Assembly: GCF_001983105.1 (NCBI RefSeq)
Contig: NZ_MOMC01000037.1
Location: forward strand, 78,091 to 84,816
Origin: Pseudofrankia asymbiotica
Lineage (GTDB): Bacteria > Actinomycetota > Actinomycetes > Frankiales > Frankiaceae
DNA length: 6,726 bases
Direction of reading: 5' to 3'
The notes beneath the pieces were generated by a model, which worked only from the letters and a program-made list of their open reading frames with translations, ran no database searches and had not been told where the DNA came from. Every line of letters starts with the position of its first letter. Position 1 is the stretch's first letter. Positions 6,026-6,726 of the stretch are shown in pieces. The position numbers were made by a program, and so were the translations under genes.

Positions 6026-6513
6026 GGCAACATCCGGAAGCAGGGCAGGGCCAGGTCGTCCTTATCCCCGACCCCGACCCCGGCGCCGTCACCGGCGCCG
6101 TCCGCGCCGCCGAAGCCGACCGGCGCGAACGCGACCCGGTCGCCGACGTGGAGATCTTCCAGGCTCCAGGCGTCGATCACGTTGCTGAGGATGCGCACGG
6201 GATCTCCCTCGGCGCCTTCGAGCGTGACGACGGCGACGTTGTAGAGCGCCGGTGCCTCCGGCGTGCCCGGCCGGGTCCGGTCGGGCACCCAGATGTAGGA
6301 GTAGACGGTGCCGGTGCCGGGCAATGTCGACCAGTCCCACTCCACCGAGCCGCAGCGGTAGCAGCCGTCGATGGGCGGGTAGCGGTGCGCACCACAGGAC
6401 GCGCACCGCTGCACGTCGAGGCGTCCGGCCGCGGCCGCGCGCCACATCCCCTCGTTGATCGGTGCCACGACGGGATCGGGCATGCCGGCTGGGCGGTTGA
6501 CGGCATCGCTCAC
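6022..6513 (-). CDS. Zn-ribbon/OB-fold DUF35 protein, partner of the thiolase-like aldolase
   Basis: The 163 residues contain an N-terminal helix region (about 14-33), a rubredoxin-like zinc ribbon CASCG...CYRCG (C37, C40, C51, C54) and an OB-fold running through GTGTVYSYIWV (66-76), YNVAVVTLEG and VGDRVAFAPVGF. This is the ChsH2 C-terminal/DUF35 architecture, which binds acyl-CoA and docks on thiolase-fold partners. Here it is a free-standing subunit, without the MaoC hydratase domain found in mycobacterial ChsH2. A Gly/Asp/Ala-rich insert (135-150) precedes the last strand, DLALPCFRMLP. The start is GTG (6511-6513) with AGGGAG 11 bases upstream, slightly long; an ATG ten codons in lacks a ribosome site. 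Its stop overlaps the next gene's ATG as ATGA, indicating a stoichiometric pair. Confidence 0.92.
   Translation of the reverse strand: MSDAVNRPAGMPDPVVAPINEGMWRAAAAGRLDVQRCASCGAHRYPPIDGCYRCGSVEWDWSTLPGTGTVYSYIWVPDRTRPGTPEAPALYNVAVVTLEGAEGDPVRILSNVIDAWSLEDLHVGDRVAFAPVGFGGADGAGDGAGVGVGDKDDLALPCFRMLP
6064..6111. repeat. Low-complexity tandem repeats encoding a Gly/Asp/Ala/Val linker in the DUF35 gene
   Basis: Two adjacent 12-bp units (6079-6090 and 6091-6102) differ by one base and encode Asp-Gly-Ala-Gly twice. Next to them a 6-bp unit is repeated, encoding Gly-Val twice. This is a slippage-prone tract that makes residues 135-150 an apparently flexible insert. Confidence 0.8.
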
Positions 6514-6524
6514 CTCTGCGTCCG

Positions 6525-6530
6525 CTCCCT
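6525..6530 (-). promoter_or_regulatory. Probable Shine-Dalgarno of the DUF35 gene
   Basis: AGGGAG on the minus strand lies 11 bases before the GTG at 6513. The spacing is longer than ideal, but no better site precedes this or the next in-frame start. Confidence 0.5.
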
Positions 6531-6588
6531 TCTGATGTTCCGACGCCTGTGGCCTGAAGGCGCTGGCCTCGCTGGGACCCGGTGGCGG

Positions 6589-6616
6589 CGTCGGACCCGG
6601 AGGTATCCGGCCGACG
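6589..6616 (-). terminator. Strong hairpin downstream of the amidohydrolase, possible terminator
   Basis: CGTCGG (6589-6594) pairs with CCGACG (6611-6616), and inside it CCGGA (6597-6601) pairs with TCCGG (6606-6610) around a 4-base loop. That is 11 base pairs interrupted only by a 2-base bulge. It begins 18 bases past the amidohydrolase stop. There is no T-tract, as is usual in GC-rich actinomycetes. It could terminate, attenuate, or protect a processed transcript end upstream of the DUF35 gene. A competing fold (6609-6626) exists. Confidence 0.45.
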
Positions 6617-6633
6617 GCGTCGGGCCGCCAGCG

Positions 6634-6726
6634 TCAGTCCTCGATACCGAGCAGACGCGCCGCGTTGCCACGCATGATCATGCGTATCTCGCGGTCGTCG
6701 AGACCGTCGAGCTTGTTCACCCATTC
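6634..6726 (-). CDS. Amidohydrolase (amidohydrolase-2 / ACMSD-like), last 30 codons only
   Basis: Only the C-terminus is in the window, running off the right edge: it starts with EWVNKLDGLDD and ends REIRMIMRGNAARLLGIED followed by TGA (6634-6636). The 'I..GNAARLLGI' ending is the standard C-terminal helix of TIM-barrel amidohydrolase-2 proteins, metal-dependent hydrolases or decarboxylases. The catalytic residues lie outside the window. Genes of this family often neighbour DUF35/Ltp2-type pairs in actinomycete catabolic clusters, which agrees with the two genes that follow on the same strand after a 120-bp gap. A 16-bp palindrome lies within these codons. Confidence 0.8.
   Translation of the reverse strand, partial: EWVNKLDGLDDREIRMIMRGNAARLLGIED
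6670..6685. repeat. 16-bp perfect palindrome inside the amidohydrolase 3' coding region
   Basis: ACGCATGATCATGCGT is fully self-complementary. It encodes Arg-Met-Ile-Met-Arg of the conserved C-terminal helix. It may be a coincidence of codon choice or an operator-like site. Confidence 0.7.

Noticed and set aside
6089..6724. Minus-strand open frame crossing the DUF35 gene, the gap and the amidohydrolase end
   Set aside because: It is out of frame with both conserved proteins; the translation is mostly Arg/Gly/Ala.

Overview
The window is GC-rich, with nearly all coding third positions G or C, GTG as well as ATG starts, and gene families typical of filamentous or soil actinomycetes (Ltp2-like thiolases with DUF35 partners, DUF4184, a CysJ-type reductase). 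It looks like chromosomal DNA of an Actinomycetota; I cannot fix the genus. There is no RNA gene, insertion sequence, prophage or CRISPR array, and no stretch over 300 bases lacks a gene.

Left part (1-3079). The window opens inside the C-terminal FAD/NADPH half of a CysJ/P450-reductase-type diflavin reductase on the plus strand. Converging on it is a minus-strand series, in transcription order: a small unrecognised protein (2768-3079), a stand-alone Rcp1-like receiver-domain response regulator (2284-2718) and a COG1237-type metallo-beta-lactamase-fold hydrolase (1177-2223), with gaps of 49 and 60 bp. The first and last of these starts have a TANNNT hexamer exactly six bases before the ATG, which suggests leaderless transcripts; the response regulator instead has a clear Shine-Dalgarno.

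Middle (3080-4764). A 193-bp divergent intergenic region holds the best promoter candidates, including a 9-bp inverted repeat that places TACGAT on each strand. To its right a DJ-1/PfpI-family protein is read on the plus strand with a strong ribosome binding site. It converges on a minus-strand DUF4184 membrane protein.

Right part (4847-6726). A minus-strand catabolic module: the last 30 codons of an amidohydrolase, a 120-bp gap with a strong hairpin, a stand-alone zinc-ribbon/OB-fold DUF35 protein, and, joined to it by an ATGA overlap, a thiolase-superfamily protein in which the usual Cys, Asn and His catalytic positions have been replaced, the last two by Tyr. This is the pattern of the Ltp2-ChsH2(DUF35) retro-aldolase of steroid side-chain degradation, so the pair is best read as an acyl-CoA aldolase complex of unknown substrate, not a thiolase. 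The DUF4184 gene follows 82 bp downstream on the same strand and may be co-transcribed.

I see no wholly new system. The most interesting items are the repurposed thiolase active site with its DUF35 partner, the paired leaderless-promoter architecture, and an orphan response regulator next to an unknown small protein.
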